Program-made: the position numbers and the translations under genes
The notes under the pieces: model-generated
What the model was told of the DNA's origin: nothing
What the model saw: only the letters and a program-made list of their open reading frames with translations
Database searches by the model: none
Part shown: piece after piece, positions 9,067-17,238 of the stretch
How the letters are laid out: each line of letters begins with the position of its first letter
Position numbering within the stretch: the first letter of the stretch is position 1
Assembly: GCA_003243195.1 (NCBI GenBank)
Contig: QFQI01000004.1
Span: forward strand, 62,001-126,000
Reading direction: 5' to 3'
DNA from: Sphingomonas taxi
GTDB taxonomy: Bacteria; Pseudomonadota; Alphaproteobacteria; Sphingomonadales; Sphingomonadaceae
DNA length: 64,000 bases

Positions 9067-10575
9067 TCAGTTGCGCGGCGGCTGACGGCGATAGCCGAGC
9101 GCTTCGGCGATATGGAGACGCCCGACCGTCTCCGCTCCGGCGAGGTCCGCGACCGTCCGCGCCACGCGCAGGATCCGCGTATAGCCGCGCGCCGACAGCT
9201 TCATCGCCGCCGCCGCCTGCGCCAGCAGCGCCCGCCCGGCCTCGTCGGGCGCGGCGAAGCGGTCCAGCGTGTCGCCGTCCAGCTCCGCATTGGTGCGCAG
9301 CCCCGTGCCCGCGAGTCGCGCCGCCTGCACCGCGCGCGCCACGGCAACCCGCGCCGCGACCTCAGCCGATCCCTCGGCTGGCGGCGGCAGCGACAGGTCG
9401 ACGGCACTCACCGCCGCCACCTCGACATGCAGGTCGATGCGATCGAGCAGCGGCCCCGACACCTTCGCCTGATAATCGGCTGCGCATTTCGGCGCACGTG
9501 CGCAGGCGAGGCTGGCGTCACCGAGATGCCCGCACCGACACGGGTTCATCGCCGCGACCAGTTGCACCCGCGCCGGATAGGTGACGTGCGCATTGGCGCG
9601 CGCGACGCTCACCGTTCCGCTTTCCAGCGGCTGGCGCAGCGAATCGAGCACCGCGCGCTGGAACTCAGGGAGTTCGTCGAGAAACAGCACGCCCATATGC
9701 GCCAGCGATACCTCGCCCGGCTTCACCTTCAGTCCGCCGCCGGTCAGCGCGGCCATGCTGGCGGAATGGTGCGGCGCGCGGAACGGCCGCGTGCAGGTCA
9801 GCGTGCCGCCGGGCAGCGTCCCGGCGACCGATTGCACCATCGACACTTCCAGCGCCTCCGCCGGGTCGAGCGGCGGCAGGATGCCGGGCAGGCACGCCGC
9901 CATCAGCGACTTGCCCGCGCCTGGCGGGCCGACGAACAGCAGATTGTGCGACCCGGCCGCCGCGATCTCCAGCGCGCGCTTGGCGACCTCCTGTCCCTTC
10001 ACCTGCCGCAGGTCGGGGCCGTGGCGCACCTCCACCACGTCGCCGGGTCGCGGCTGCGCCAGCAGGCCATGGCCTTTCAGATGGTTGAGCAGTCCGAGCA
10101 GATCCGGGGCGGCGAGCACCTCGACGCTGCCGCTCCACGCCGCTTCGGCGCCCTGCGCGGCCGGGCAGATCAGCCCCCTGCCCGTCTCCGCGGCGTGCAG
10201 CGCGGCGAGCAGCACGCCCGGCGACTGCGCGAGCCGCCCGTCGAGCCCCAGTTCGCCGACCACCACATAGTCCGCCAGCGTCTCGGCATCCACCACGCCC
10301 ATCGCGGCGAGCAGGCCCAGCGCGATCGGCAGGTCGAAATGCGATCCCTCCTTGGGCAGATCGGCCGGCGACAGGTTCACCGCGATCCGCTTGGGCGGCA
10401 GCGACAGCCCCATGCCCGCGATCGCGCCGCGCACGCGTTCGCGGCTCTCGCCCACCGCCTTGTCGGCCAGCCCGACGACGTTGAACGCCGGCAGCCCCGG
10501 TATGAGTTGCACCTGCACCTCGACGCTGCGCGCCTCCAGCCCGAGATAGGCTACCGTCGATACGATCGCGACCAT
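9067..10575 (-). CDS. comM: YifB/ComM family Mg-chelatase-like AAA+ ATPase
   Basis: 502 residues, the usual ComM length. The N-terminal Lon-protease-like (ChlI) domain includes KRIAVNLSPADLPKEGSHFDLPIAL; the AAA+ core has Walker A GPPGAGKS at 216-223 and Walker B around LFLDELPEF; a C-terminal Mg-chelatase lid follows, ending GYRRQ. ComM is a hexameric helicase that promotes branch migration during natural transformation, but the family is also common in bacteria not known to be competent. Other competence genes are not visible nearby. Start ATG at 10573-10575. Confidence 0.93.
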   Translation of the reverse strand: MVAIVSTVAYLGLEARSVEVQVQLIPGLPAFNVVGLADKAVGESRERVRGAIAGMGLSLPPKRIAVNLSPADLPKEGSHFDLPIALGLLAAMGVVDAETLADYVVVGELGLDGRLAQSPGVLLAALHAAETGRGLICPAAQGAEAAWSGSVEVLAAPDLLGLLNHLKGHGLLAQPRPGDVVEVRHGPDLRQVKGQEVAKRALEIAAAGSHNLLFVGPPGAGKSLMAACLPGILPPLDPAEALEVSMVQSVAGTLPGGTLTCTRPFRAPHHSASMAALTGGGLKVKPGEVSLAHMGVLFLDELPEFQRAVLDSLRQPLESGTVSVARANAHVTYPARVQLVAAMNPCRCGHLGDASLACARAPKCAADYQAKVSGPLLDRIDLHVEVAAVSAVDLSLPPPAEGSAEVAARVAVARAVQAARLAGTGLRTNAELDGDTLDRFAAPDEAGRALLAQAAAAMKLSARGYTRILRVARTVADLAGAETVGRLHIAEALGYRRQPPRN

Positions 10576-10666
10576 GTGTCCCCCGTCCGTGCGCAGTCAT
10601 AGCGGCTTTGGCGCGCGTGGGAATGACCGCTTGTGGTGCCTTGCAACTGCAACACACCACTGCCAC

Positions 10667-10951
10667 ATGATGGGCATGAACGATCGCCATCCGGCCATGC
10701 GGTTCGCGCAACTGACGCTTGGGGCGGTGTTGCTGCTGGTCGCCGCGGCGATCGCGCCCCTGCCCGGCCCCGGCGGGGTGTTCCCGATGGCGGCGGGGCT
10801 GCTGCTGATCCTGCGCAACTCGCGCCGGGCGCGCTGCTGGTTTGCCAGGGGGAAGCGACGCTGGCCGCGTATTGGCGGCGGCGTCGATCTCGCGCTGCGC
10901 CGCCGCAGCGCGCTGCGACGGCGGGAGCGTGCCCGTGCAGCCACGCGTTGA
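10667..10951 (+). CDS. Small PGPGW-like membrane protein
   Basis: A protein of about 94 residues with one long hydrophobic hairpin (LTLGAVLLLVAAAIAPLPGPGGVFPMAAGLLLIL) interrupted by the motif LPGPGG, followed by a strongly basic tail (KRRWPR and several further Arg). The layout resembles the putative transmembrane PGPGW family, in which a Pro-Gly-Pro-Gly turn joins two helices. Function unknown. No convincing ribosome binding site lies before ATG 10667, 10670 or 10676, so the exact start is uncertain. It is divergent from comM. Confidence 0.6.
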   Translation: MMGMNDRHPAMRFAQLTLGAVLLLVAAAIAPLPGPGGVFPMAAGLLLILRNSRRARCWFARGKRRWPRIGGGVDLALRRRSALRRRERARAATR

Positions 10952-10976
10952 CTTTGCGGCGATGCTCGCTTACCGG
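10948..10976 (+). promoter_or_regulatory. Probable rpmH promoter
   Basis: TTGACT at 10948-10953, a 17-base spacer, then TACCGG at 10971-10976. The -10 is weak, but the -35 and spacing match two other stable-RNA/ribosomal promoters in this window (before rpsT and tRNA-Glu). It overlaps the last codon of the upstream small gene. Confidence 0.45.
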
Positions 10977-10988
10977 CGTCCTTCTTTC

Positions 10989-11016
10989 GGGCCGTCCGTG
11001 CGGGCGGCCCTGTTTA
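10989..11016 (+). terminator. GC-rich hairpin between the PGPGW-like gene and rpmH
   Basis: GGGCCGTCCG (10989-10998) pairs with CGGGCGGCCC (11001-11010), allowing one G-T pair, followed by TGTTTA. It could terminate the upstream small gene or form a leader hairpin in the rpmH transcript, since the likely rpmH promoter lies upstream of it. Confidence 0.45.
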
Positions 11017-11037
11017 TTCGATTTCGGGACATGAACG

Positions 11038-11172
11038 ATGAAGCGGACCTTTCAGCCGAGCAATCTGGTGCGCGCCCGCCGTCACGGCTTCCGCGCGCGG
11101 ATGGCCACGGTCGGCGGCCGTGCGGTGATCCGGGCGCGTCGCGCGCGCGGCCGCAAGAAGCTGTCGGCGTAA
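11038..11172 (+). CDS. rpmH: 50S ribosomal protein L34
   Basis: 44 residues, starting MKRTFQPSNLVRARRHGFRA and ending GRKKLSA: the full L34 sequence of the large ribosomal subunit. It is the first gene of the conserved rpmH-rnpA-yidD-yidC-engB cluster. The start is ATG 11038; a nearby ATG at 11031 is in another frame. The gene is too short for most length cut-offs, but the match to L34 is unambiguous. Confidence 0.97.
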   Translation: MKRTFQPSNLVRARRHGFRARMATVGGRAVIRARRARGRKKLSA

Positions 11173-11219
11173 TCGCCACCGATACTGCCCCACCCGCGGC
11201 GAAGGTCGCGGTGGGGCGC

Positions 11220-11573
11220 ATGACGAAGCGGCCGGATTATCTGGCCGCGAACGCCGGGCGTCGGGCTCCGATGCCCGGCTTCGTGCTTCTGGTCCGGCCA
11301 CGCGACGACGACGATCCGGCCATGCGGCTGGGGATCACGGTCACCAAGAAGGTCGGCAACGCGGTGGTGCGCAACCGCATCAAGCGGCGGTTCCGCGCAC
11401 TGGCGCGGGACGTGCTGCCCGAACATGGCTGGCCGGGCGCCGATCACGTCCTGATCGGACGCGAGGCGGCGCTGACCGCCGACTGGGCGAGCCTGCGCGA
11501 CCATCTGGCGAAGGCGCTGGCGAAAAGCCGCACGATCGCGCCGGGCGGCAACCGGTCGCGGCCGAAGCGGTGA
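11220..11573 (+). CDS. rnpA: Ribonuclease P protein component
   Basis: Basic 117-residue protein subunit of RNase P, which assists the catalytic RNA in 5' maturation of tRNAs. The RNP signature around VTKKVGNAVVRNRIKRRFR is present. ATG 11220 is chosen because it gives the usual length and begins at the first conserved segment (KRPDYLAAN); a GTG at 11211 is an alternative. The gene lies 47 bases after rpmH and overlaps yidD by 4 bases (GTGA), as is typical. Confidence 0.93.
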   Translation: MTKRPDYLAANAGRRAPMPGFVLLVRPRDDDDPAMRLGITVTKKVGNAVVRNRIKRRFRALARDVLPEHGWPGADHVLIGREAALTADWASLRDHLAKALAKSRTIAPGGNRSRPKR

Positions 11574-11782
11574 TCGCGCGCGCGCTGATCCTGGTGGCGC
11601 GCGGGTGGCAGCTCGGTCCGTCGGTGTTGCTGCCGCCCTCGTGCCGGTTCCAGCCGTCATGTTCCGCCTATGCAATCGAGGCGCTTCGCCGCTATGGCGC
11701 GGCAAAGGGTAGCTGGCTGGCGGTGCGCCGCATCGCGCGCTGCCATCCCTGGGGCGGGCACGGGCATGATCCGGTGCCATAA
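11570..11782 (+). CDS. yidD: Membrane protein insertion efficiency factor YidD
   Basis: 70 residues with the YidD core PPSCRFQPSCSAYAIEAL, including the conserved cysteines, and the terminal CHPWGGHGHDPVP. YidD is a small membrane-associated factor that helps YidC-dependent insertion. The start is GTG 11570, overlapping the rnpA stop by 4 bases; yidC follows 18 bases after the stop. Confidence 0.93.
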   Translation: MIARALILVARGWQLGPSVLLPPSCRFQPSCSAYAIEALRRYGAAKGSWLAVRRIARCHPWGGHGHDPVP

Positions 11783-11800
11783 GGAAAGCGTGGGACGCTG

Positions 11801-13504
11801 GTGAAGGACGAGAGCAAGAACTTCGTGCTGTTCGCGGTGATCGCGGCGCTCATCCTGTTCGGATGGCCGCTGGTGCAGAGCCGATTCTTCCCCACGGCGA
11901 ACCCGCCCGCGACGAAGATGGTGGACGGCAGGAACAAGCCGCTGCCCAATCCGGCCGCCGATCCCACCGCCGATTCGCCGGCGGCGCTGCGCGACCGTCG
12001 CATCGTGCTGGCGGAAAGCCCGCGCGTCCGGATCGACACGCCCGCGCTGAAGGGGTCGATCAACCTGAAGGGCGCGCGGATCGATGATCTGGTGCTGACC
12101 CGCTACAAGGAGACGGTGGCCAAGGATTCGCCGCCGATCCGGCTGTTCTCGCCGGCGGGGACGCGGGACGCCTATTTCGCGGGCTTCGGCTGGCGCGCCG
12201 AGGGGCTGACGCCGCCCGCCGCCGACGTGGTGTGGGCCGCATCCGCCCCGGTGCTGTCGCCCGGTCGCCCGGTGACGCTGACCGCCGCCAACGCGCAGGG
12301 GCAACGGTTCGCGATCCAGATCGCGGTCGACAACGACTATCTGTTCACGGTGAAGCAGACGGTCGCCAACGGCGGTTCCGCCGCGGTGCCCGTCGCCGCC
12401 TACGGACTGGTCAACCGCATCGGCGTGTCCAAGGATCCGGATAGCTGGACGATCCACACCGGCCCGATGTCGGTCAACAACGGCGCGGCGCACTACAATC
12501 CGAACTTCAAGGACGTGGACGAAGCCCCCGCCAGGTTCACCACCACCGGCGGCTGGCTGGGCTTCACCGACAAATACTGGCTGGCCGCGCTCGTTCCCGA
12601 TCAGGGCCGTGCCTTCGACGGCCAGTTCCGCGCGGGGGCGAACCAGTCCTATCAGGCCGATTTCACCACTGCCGCGCAGTTGCTGCCGCCCGGCCGCCAG
12701 TTGACGCAGACCGCCAAGCTGTTCGCCGGCGCCAAGGAGGTGAAGCTGCTCGACCGCTACACCGATACCGGCGCGGTCACGAAGCTGGACTATGCGATCG
12801 ACTGGGGCTGGTTCCGCCTCGTTGAGAAGCCGATCTTCTATTACCTCGACTGGCTGTTCCGCCTGATCGGCAATTTCGGGGTCGCGATCATCATCCTGAC
12901 GCTGACGATCCGCCTGCTGGTGTTCCCGATCGCGCAGCGCCAGTTCGCCAGCATGGCGGCGATGCGCGCGCTCCAGCCGAGGATGAAGGCGTTGCAGGAG
13001 CGCTACAAGGACGACAAACAGCGCCAGCAACAGGAGATCATGGCGCTCTACAAGGCGGAGAAGGTCAATCCGCTCGCCGGCTGCCTGCCGACGCTGATCC
13101 AGATTCCGATCTTCTACGCGCTCTACAAGGCGCTGATGCTGACGATCGAGATGCGGCACCAGCCGTTCGCGCTGTGGATCAAGGATCTGTCCGCGCCGGA
13201 TCCCGCGACGATCCTCAACCTGTTCGGCTATATCCCGATCACGCTGCCGCATTTCCTAGCGATCGGCGTGGTGCCGGTGCTGCTGGGCATCTCGATGTTC
13301 TTCCAGTTCCGCCTGAACCCGACGCAGATGGACCCGGCGCAGCAGCAGGTGTTCAACATCCTGCCATGGGTGCTGATGTTCGTGATGGCGCCGTTCGCGG
13401 TCGGTCTGCAGATTTACTGGATCACCACCAACTGCATCTCGATCATCCAGCAGAAGTGGCTCTACAGCCGCCATCCGCAGTTGAAGAACGCGCCCACCAC
13501 ATGA
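11801..13504 (+). CDS. yidC: Membrane protein insertase YidC
   Basis: 567-residue Oxa1/YidC insertase of the inner membrane. An N-terminal transmembrane anchor (residues about 7-24) is followed by a large periplasmic domain (about 60-330). The C-terminal five-helix insertase core begins near FYYLDWLFRLIGNFGVAIIILT and includes the PLAGCLPTLIQIPIFYALYK segment. The start is GTG 11801. The stop overlaps the engB start (ATGA), indicating translational coupling. Confidence 0.97.
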   Translation: MKDESKNFVLFAVIAALILFGWPLVQSRFFPTANPPATKMVDGRNKPLPNPAADPTADSPAALRDRRIVLAESPRVRIDTPALKGSINLKGARIDDLVLTRYKETVAKDSPPIRLFSPAGTRDAYFAGFGWRAEGLTPPAADVVWAASAPVLSPGRPVTLTAANAQGQRFAIQIAVDNDYLFTVKQTVANGGSAAVPVAAYGLVNRIGVSKDPDSWTIHTGPMSVNNGAAHYNPNFKDVDEAPARFTTTGGWLGFTDKYWLAALVPDQGRAFDGQFRAGANQSYQADFTTAAQLLPPGRQLTQTAKLFAGAKEVKLLDRYTDTGAVTKLDYAIDWGWFRLVEKPIFYYLDWLFRLIGNFGVAIIILTLTIRLLVFPIAQRQFASMAAMRALQPRMKALQERYKDDKQRQQQEIMALYKAEKVNPLAGCLPTLIQIPIFYALYKALMLTIEMRHQPFALWIKDLSAPDPATILNLFGYIPITLPHFLAIGVVPVLLGISMFFQFRLNPTQMDPAQQQVFNILPWVLMFVMAPFAVGLQIYWITTNCISIIQQKWLYSRHPQLKNAPTT

Positions 13505-14148
13505 GCGACGACGCCCCCTTCGACGCGGCGCTGATCGAGGCGGCGCGCAAGCGTTTCGCCGGGCGGGTCGAGTTCCTGAAGTCCGCGCCGGCGCTGGAGC
13601 ATCTGCCCGATGCCGCCGTGCCGGAGGTGGCGTTCGCCGGGCGTTCGAACGTCGGCAAGTCGTCGCTGCTCAACGCGCTGGTCGGACGCAAGGCGCTGGC
13701 GCGCACCTCGGTCACGCCGGGGCGCACGCAGGAGCTGAACTTCTTCGACGTGGGCGATCCGCTCGCCTTCCGGCTGGTCGACATGCCGGGCTATGGCTTC
13801 GCCAAGGCGCCCAAGGACATCGTCAGGAAATGGCGCTTCCTGGTGAACGATTACCTGCGCGGGCGGCAGGCGCTGAAGCGTGCGCTGGTGCTGATCGACA
13901 GCCGCCACGGCATCAAGGACGTCGACCGCGAGATCCTGGAGATGCTCGACCGCGCCGCGGTCAGCTACCGGCTGGTGATGACCAAGGCCGACAAGATGAA
14001 GGCCACCGATCTGGCCACGATCGTCGCCGCGACCGAGGTCGAGGCACGCAAGCGCCCCGCCGCGCACCCCGACATCATCGTCACCTCCAGCTACGGGGGC
14101 ATGGGGATCGCGGAACTGCGCGCGGCGGTGATCGAGGCGGTCGGCTGA
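13501..14148 (+). CDS. engB: Ribosome biogenesis GTP-binding protein EngB (YihA/YsxC)
   Basis: 215-residue GTPase needed for large-subunit assembly. G1 motif GRSNVGKS at 47-54, G2 threonine in SVTPGRTQ, G3 DMPGYGFA from D94, G4 TKADK near 160 and G5 TSS near the C-terminus are all visible. The ATG overlaps the yidC stop by 4 bases. It closes the conserved rpmH cluster; the next + strand gene is unrelated. Confidence 0.96.
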   Translation: MSDDAPFDAALIEAARKRFAGRVEFLKSAPALEHLPDAAVPEVAFAGRSNVGKSSLLNALVGRKALARTSVTPGRTQELNFFDVGDPLAFRLVDMPGYGFAKAPKDIVRKWRFLVNDYLRGRQALKRALVLIDSRHGIKDVDREILEMLDRAAVSYRLVMTKADKMKATDLATIVAATEVEARKRPAAHPDIIVTSSYGGMGIAELRAAVIEAVG

Positions 14149-14167
14149 ACGGACCGCCCCGCGAGCG

Positions 14168-14335
14168 TCACGGTGCGGGCGCGCGTCGCGCCTCCTGCGC
14201 GGCGGCGATCCGACGCCGCAACAGCTCCGACCGGCTGGCCACGGGCGTCGCCATGGCGAAGACGAAGGTCGGCGACGGTACGAAGGCCGGCGTGCTCGCG
14301 CGCAGCCCGACCGGCGCCATGGTATCGTGATGCAT
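14168..14335 (-). CDS. Small hypothetical protein (55 aa)
   Basis: A short reading frame that I do not recognise. Support: a near-perfect Shine-Dalgarno AGGAGG ends about 7 bases before ATG 14333-14335, and the frame stays open to a TGA at 14168-14170. The product starts MHHDTMAPVGLRA, has a Pro/Ala/Phe-rich middle (FVPSPTFVFAMATPVA) and a basic helical C-terminus (SRSELLRRRIAAAQEARR). It sits alone on the minus strand between engB and the GST gene, which otherwise leaves 332 bases without a gene. It may be a small regulatory or membrane-binding protein. Confidence 0.5.
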   Translation of the reverse strand: MHHDTMAPVGLRASTPAFVPSPTFVFAMATPVASRSELLRRRIAAAQEARRAPAP

Positions 14336-14480
14336 CGGCTATCCTCCTGTGTGGGTGACTCCCGCCCGTCCGGGATAGCGGCGGATTGCTCATGGGCGGT
14401 GGATGACCGCGGTTAACGGCATGCTCGGCTTTTCGATCGCGGCGTTGCCCCGCGCGGCGTTGCGGCCTAACCGATGTCCC

Positions 14481-15143
14481 ATGAAGCTCATCATCGGTAA
14501 CAAGGCCTATTCCTCCTGGTCGCTGCGCGGCTGGCTCGCGTGCCGCCAGTCGGGCATCCCGTTCGAGGAGGTCGTGGTCCCGCTCTACGATGCCGAATGG
14601 GACCGCCGCCGCGAGGGCGACGAATTCGCCCCTTCGTCCGGCAAGGTGCCGATCCTGTGGGATGGGGAGGCGGTCGTGTGGGACAGTCTGGCGATCGTCG
14701 ACTATCTCGCCGACAAGGTCGGGCGCGATCGTTTCTGGCCGGCGGACGACGCGGCGCGCGCGATGGCGCGGTCGATGGCGGCGGAGATGCATTCCAGCTT
14801 CGCGGCGCTGCGCCGCAAGCACACGATGAACATCCGGCAGGTCTATCCGCCGGTCGCGCCCGACGCCGACGTGCGCGCGGACCTGTCCCGAATCTTCGAA
14901 TTATGGGCGCAGGCGCGCGCACGCTTCGGGACCGGCGGCGACTTCCTTTTCGGCTCATTCGGCGCCGCCGACATGATGTTCGCGCCGGTGTGCACGCGCA
15001 TCGTGACCTATTCGCTGCCCACGCCGCGCTTCGCCGCAGCCTACGTCATGGCGGTGCTCAACCACCCGTTCATGCAGGACTGGATCGCCGGCGCTCAGGA
15101 AGAGGAATGGGTGATCGAGAAGTTCGAGCAGCCGGTCGCCTGA
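14481..15143 (+). CDS. Glutathione S-transferase family protein
   Basis: 220-residue GST. The thioredoxin-like N-domain starts MKLIIGNKAYSSWSLRGW, where SSWS supplies the likely glutathione-activating serine, and contains the cis-proline motif KVPIL and the gamma-glutamyl-binding DSLAI segment. The helical C-domain follows from about residue 90. ATG 14481 is chosen over an upstream in-frame start because it begins exactly at the first beta strand of the family. The 3' end overlaps the convergent cupin gene by 49 bases. Confidence 0.87.
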   Translation: MKLIIGNKAYSSWSLRGWLACRQSGIPFEEVVVPLYDAEWDRRREGDEFAPSSGKVPILWDGEAVVWDSLAIVDYLADKVGRDRFWPADDAARAMARSMAAEMHSSFAALRRKHTMNIRQVYPPVAPDADVRADLSRIFELWAQARARFGTGGDFLFGSFGAADMMFAPVCTRIVTYSLPTPRFAAAYVMAVLNHPFMQDWIAGAQEEEWVIEKFEQPVA

Positions 15144-15577
15144 TGCGGCTCGTCCGCAAAGCCGTCGCGGGGGGACCATCGCATCTCGATATCCGGGTAA
15201 TGCACCGGGGAGCGTTCGGGCAGGCTGACCGCGAACAGCACGCAGGGCGCCGCGCCCTCGTTGCGCAGGTGGTGGGCGTTGCCATCACCTTTCGGGAAGA
15301 TGGCGATGTCGCCCGCGCGCATCGGGTGCGCGCCGTCATCGTCGACCAGCACCGCCTCCCCGGACAGCACGACCACGATTTCGTCCTCCCCCTCGTGCCA
15401 GTGGCGCTGCGACGACCAGCCGCCTGGTGGCACCACGACGTGCGTCGCGACGAAATCACCCAGCCCGCCTGCCGACGACAGGTCGCGGACCAGCCGGTTC
15501 GCCGCTGCGGCACGGAACGGGGGCGGATAGTCGCTGCCCTGCGCGGGAGGGACGTCGTCGATCGCGATCTTGGGCAT
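15095..15577 (-). CDS. Cupin domain protein
   Basis: 160-residue single-domain cupin. Cupin motif 1 is recognisable around QRHWHEGEDEIVVVLSGEA (two His and a Glu as possible metal ligands) and motif 2 around GDIAIFPKGDGNAHHL. Such proteins are metal-dependent dioxygenases, isomerases or sensors; the substrate cannot be told. The last 49 bases overlap the end of the convergent GST gene. It diverges from dapE with 14 bases between the starts, so the two may share regulatory DNA inside the cupin gene. Confidence 0.85.
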   Translation of the reverse strand: MPKIAIDDVPPAQGSDYPPPFRAAAANRLVRDLSSAGGLGDFVATHVVVPPGGWSSQRHWHEGEDEIVVVLSGEAVLVDDDGAHPMRAGDIAIFPKGDGNAHHLRNEGAAPCVLFAVSLPERSPVHYPDIEMRWSPRDGFADEPHQATGCSNFSITHSSS

Positions 15578-15591
15578 GGGACGCTCCGGTG

Positions 15592-16725
15592 ATGGCCGAT
15601 GTGGTACAACTCGCCAGCGACCTGATCGCTGCCGACAGCGTGACCCCGGCGCGCGGGGCGGTGTTCGATGTGCTGGAAGCGGCGTTGTTGCCGCTCGGCT
15701 TCACCGTGGAGCGGTTCGTCGACGGCGTCGCGCCGGACGGTCCGGTCGAAAACCTGCTCGCGACGCGTGGCGACAGCGGCCCGCACCTCGCCTTCGCCGG
15801 GCACGTCGACGTGGTGCCGCCCGGCGAGGGCTGGACCGACGGCCCGTTCTCCCCATGCGTGCGCGACGGCCTGCTCTACGGGCGCGGCGCGGTGGACATG
15901 AAGGGTGCGATCGCGGCGTTCGTCGCGGCGGCATCGCGCGCGCCTGCCGACCACGGTCGCCTCACCCTGGTCATCACCGGCGACGAGGAAGGGCCGGCGA
16001 CGTACGGCACCGTCGCGCTGATCGAACGGATGCGCGCCCGCGCGCTGCTGCCTGATCTGTGCCTGGTCGGGGAGCCGACCTCCGTCGCCGTGCTGGGCGA
16101 CATGGTGAAGATCGGGCGGCGCGGCTCGGTCAACATCTGGATCGAGGTGCCGGGGCGGCAGGGCCATGTCGCCTATCCGCACCTGGCCGACAATCCGATC
16201 CCGCGACTGGTGGCGATCCTGGCCGCGCTGGATGCGCTGGTGCTCGATCAGGGCAGCGACTGGTTCCAGCCCTCCAATCTGGAAATCACCGATATCCACG
16301 TCGGCAATCCCGCCGCCAACGTCATCCCGGCGCGCGCCACCGCCCGGGTCAGCATCCGCTTCAACGACCTGCACCGCGGCGCGGCGCTGGTGCAGCGGGT
16401 GACCGGGATCGTCCACGCCCATGCGCCCGATGCGATCGTCACGCCGCGCATCTCCGGCGAGGCGTTCCTGACCGAACCCGGCGCACTGTCGGCGTTGGTG
16501 TCGGCGGCGGTGCTGGAGGTGACCGGGCGCGCGCCGGAGCTTTCGACGACCGGCGGCACGTCCGATGCGCGCTTCCTGCGCGCTTTGTGCCCGGTGGTCG
16601 AGTTCGGGCTTCGCAACGCGACGATGCACAAGGCGGACGAAGCGGTGGCGCTTGCCGATCTCGAACAGCTCACGCATATCTACGCGCGGATCATCGCGCG
16701 CGCCTGCTCAGCGCCGCCGGCGTAA
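15592..16725 (+). CDS. dapE: Succinyl-diaminopimelate desuccinylase
   Basis: M20-family metallohydrolase of 377 residues that releases succinate from N-succinyl-LL-diaminopimelate in lysine and peptidoglycan precursor synthesis. Metal ligands and catalytic residues are visible: H71 and D73 in GHVDVVPPG, D102 in RGAVDMKG, and the E132-E133 pair in GDEEGPA. The lid/dimerisation domain lies between about 180 and 290, and STTGGTSDARF is the DapE-specific C-terminal signature. Start ATG 15592. Its end overlaps the convergent Smr gene by 18 bases. Confidence 0.94.
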   Translation: MADVVQLASDLIAADSVTPARGAVFDVLEAALLPLGFTVERFVDGVAPDGPVENLLATRGDSGPHLAFAGHVDVVPPGEGWTDGPFSPCVRDGLLYGRGAVDMKGAIAAFVAAASRAPADHGRLTLVITGDEEGPATYGTVALIERMRARALLPDLCLVGEPTSVAVLGDMVKIGRRGSVNIWIEVPGRQGHVAYPHLADNPIPRLVAILAALDALVLDQGSDWFQPSNLEITDIHVGNPAANVIPARATARVSIRFNDLHRGAALVQRVTGIVHAHAPDAIVTPRISGEAFLTEPGALSALVSAAVLEVTGRAPELSTTGGTSDARFLRALCPVVEFGLRNATMHKADEAVALADLEQLTHIYARIIARACSAPPA

Positions 16726-17238
16726 TATCACGTAGAGCGCGCCCGCGCCGCCATGCCGCGGATGCGCGCCGCGCACCGCTGCGATCGCGCCGGCGTGGCG
16801 CGACAGGTGCAGCCAGTCGGGGATCGACGCGCGGATCGCGCCCCGGGCATGCGGGCGCTGGCTGTCGGGGCGTGGCGGCTTGCCGGTGACCAGCAGCACC
16901 ACGCGCTCGCCGCTCGCGATCGCCTGTCCCAGCCCGATATCCAGCGCGGCATGCGCGGACGCCAGATTGTGCCCGTGCAGGTCGATCGTCCGGTCGGGCG
17001 CGACGGTACCGCCGGCCAGTCGCCGGTCCCAGCCGCCATCCAGCGTGTGGCCGGGCGCGCGTTGCGGCGTCGCCCGGGCCGGCGTGGGCGGCATGACCGG
17101 CGGCGCCGGCAACACGGCCGGCAGCGGCAATCGCTCGGGCGCGCCGGGATGGGCCTTGCGTCCGGGTAGCGCCCGCACCGTGGCGCGCACCCGCGCCCAC
17201 AGCGCCTGCTCGTCAGCGTCGAGGCGTCGACCCGCCAC
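16708..17238 (-). CDS. Smr/MutS2-type domain protein
   Basis: 176-residue protein with a Pro/Ala-rich N-terminal half and a C-terminal Smr domain (about 85-176): TIDLHGHNLASAHAAL, the VLLVTGK strand and a GALYVILRRRR end. Stand-alone Smr proteins are nucleases; in E. coli the SmrB homologue cleaves mRNA at collided ribosomes, but assigning that role here is inference. It overlaps mltA by 26 bases at its 5' end and is the last gene of the Tim44-mltA-smr series. Confidence 0.88.
   Translation of the reverse strand: MAGRRLDADEQALWARVRATVRALPGRKAHPGAPERLPLPAVLPAPPVMPPTPARATPQRAPGHTLDGGWDRRLAGGTVAPDRTIDLHGHNLASAHAALDIGLGQAIASGERVVLLVTGKPPRPDSQRPHARGAIRASIPDWLHLSRHAGAIAAVRGAHPRHGGAGALYVILRRRR

Noticed and set aside
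14091..14822. A 243-codon frame on the minus strand over engB end and the GST gene
   Set aside because: Mostly antisense to the GST; the short frame with AGGAGG at 14168-14335 in another phase is better supported.
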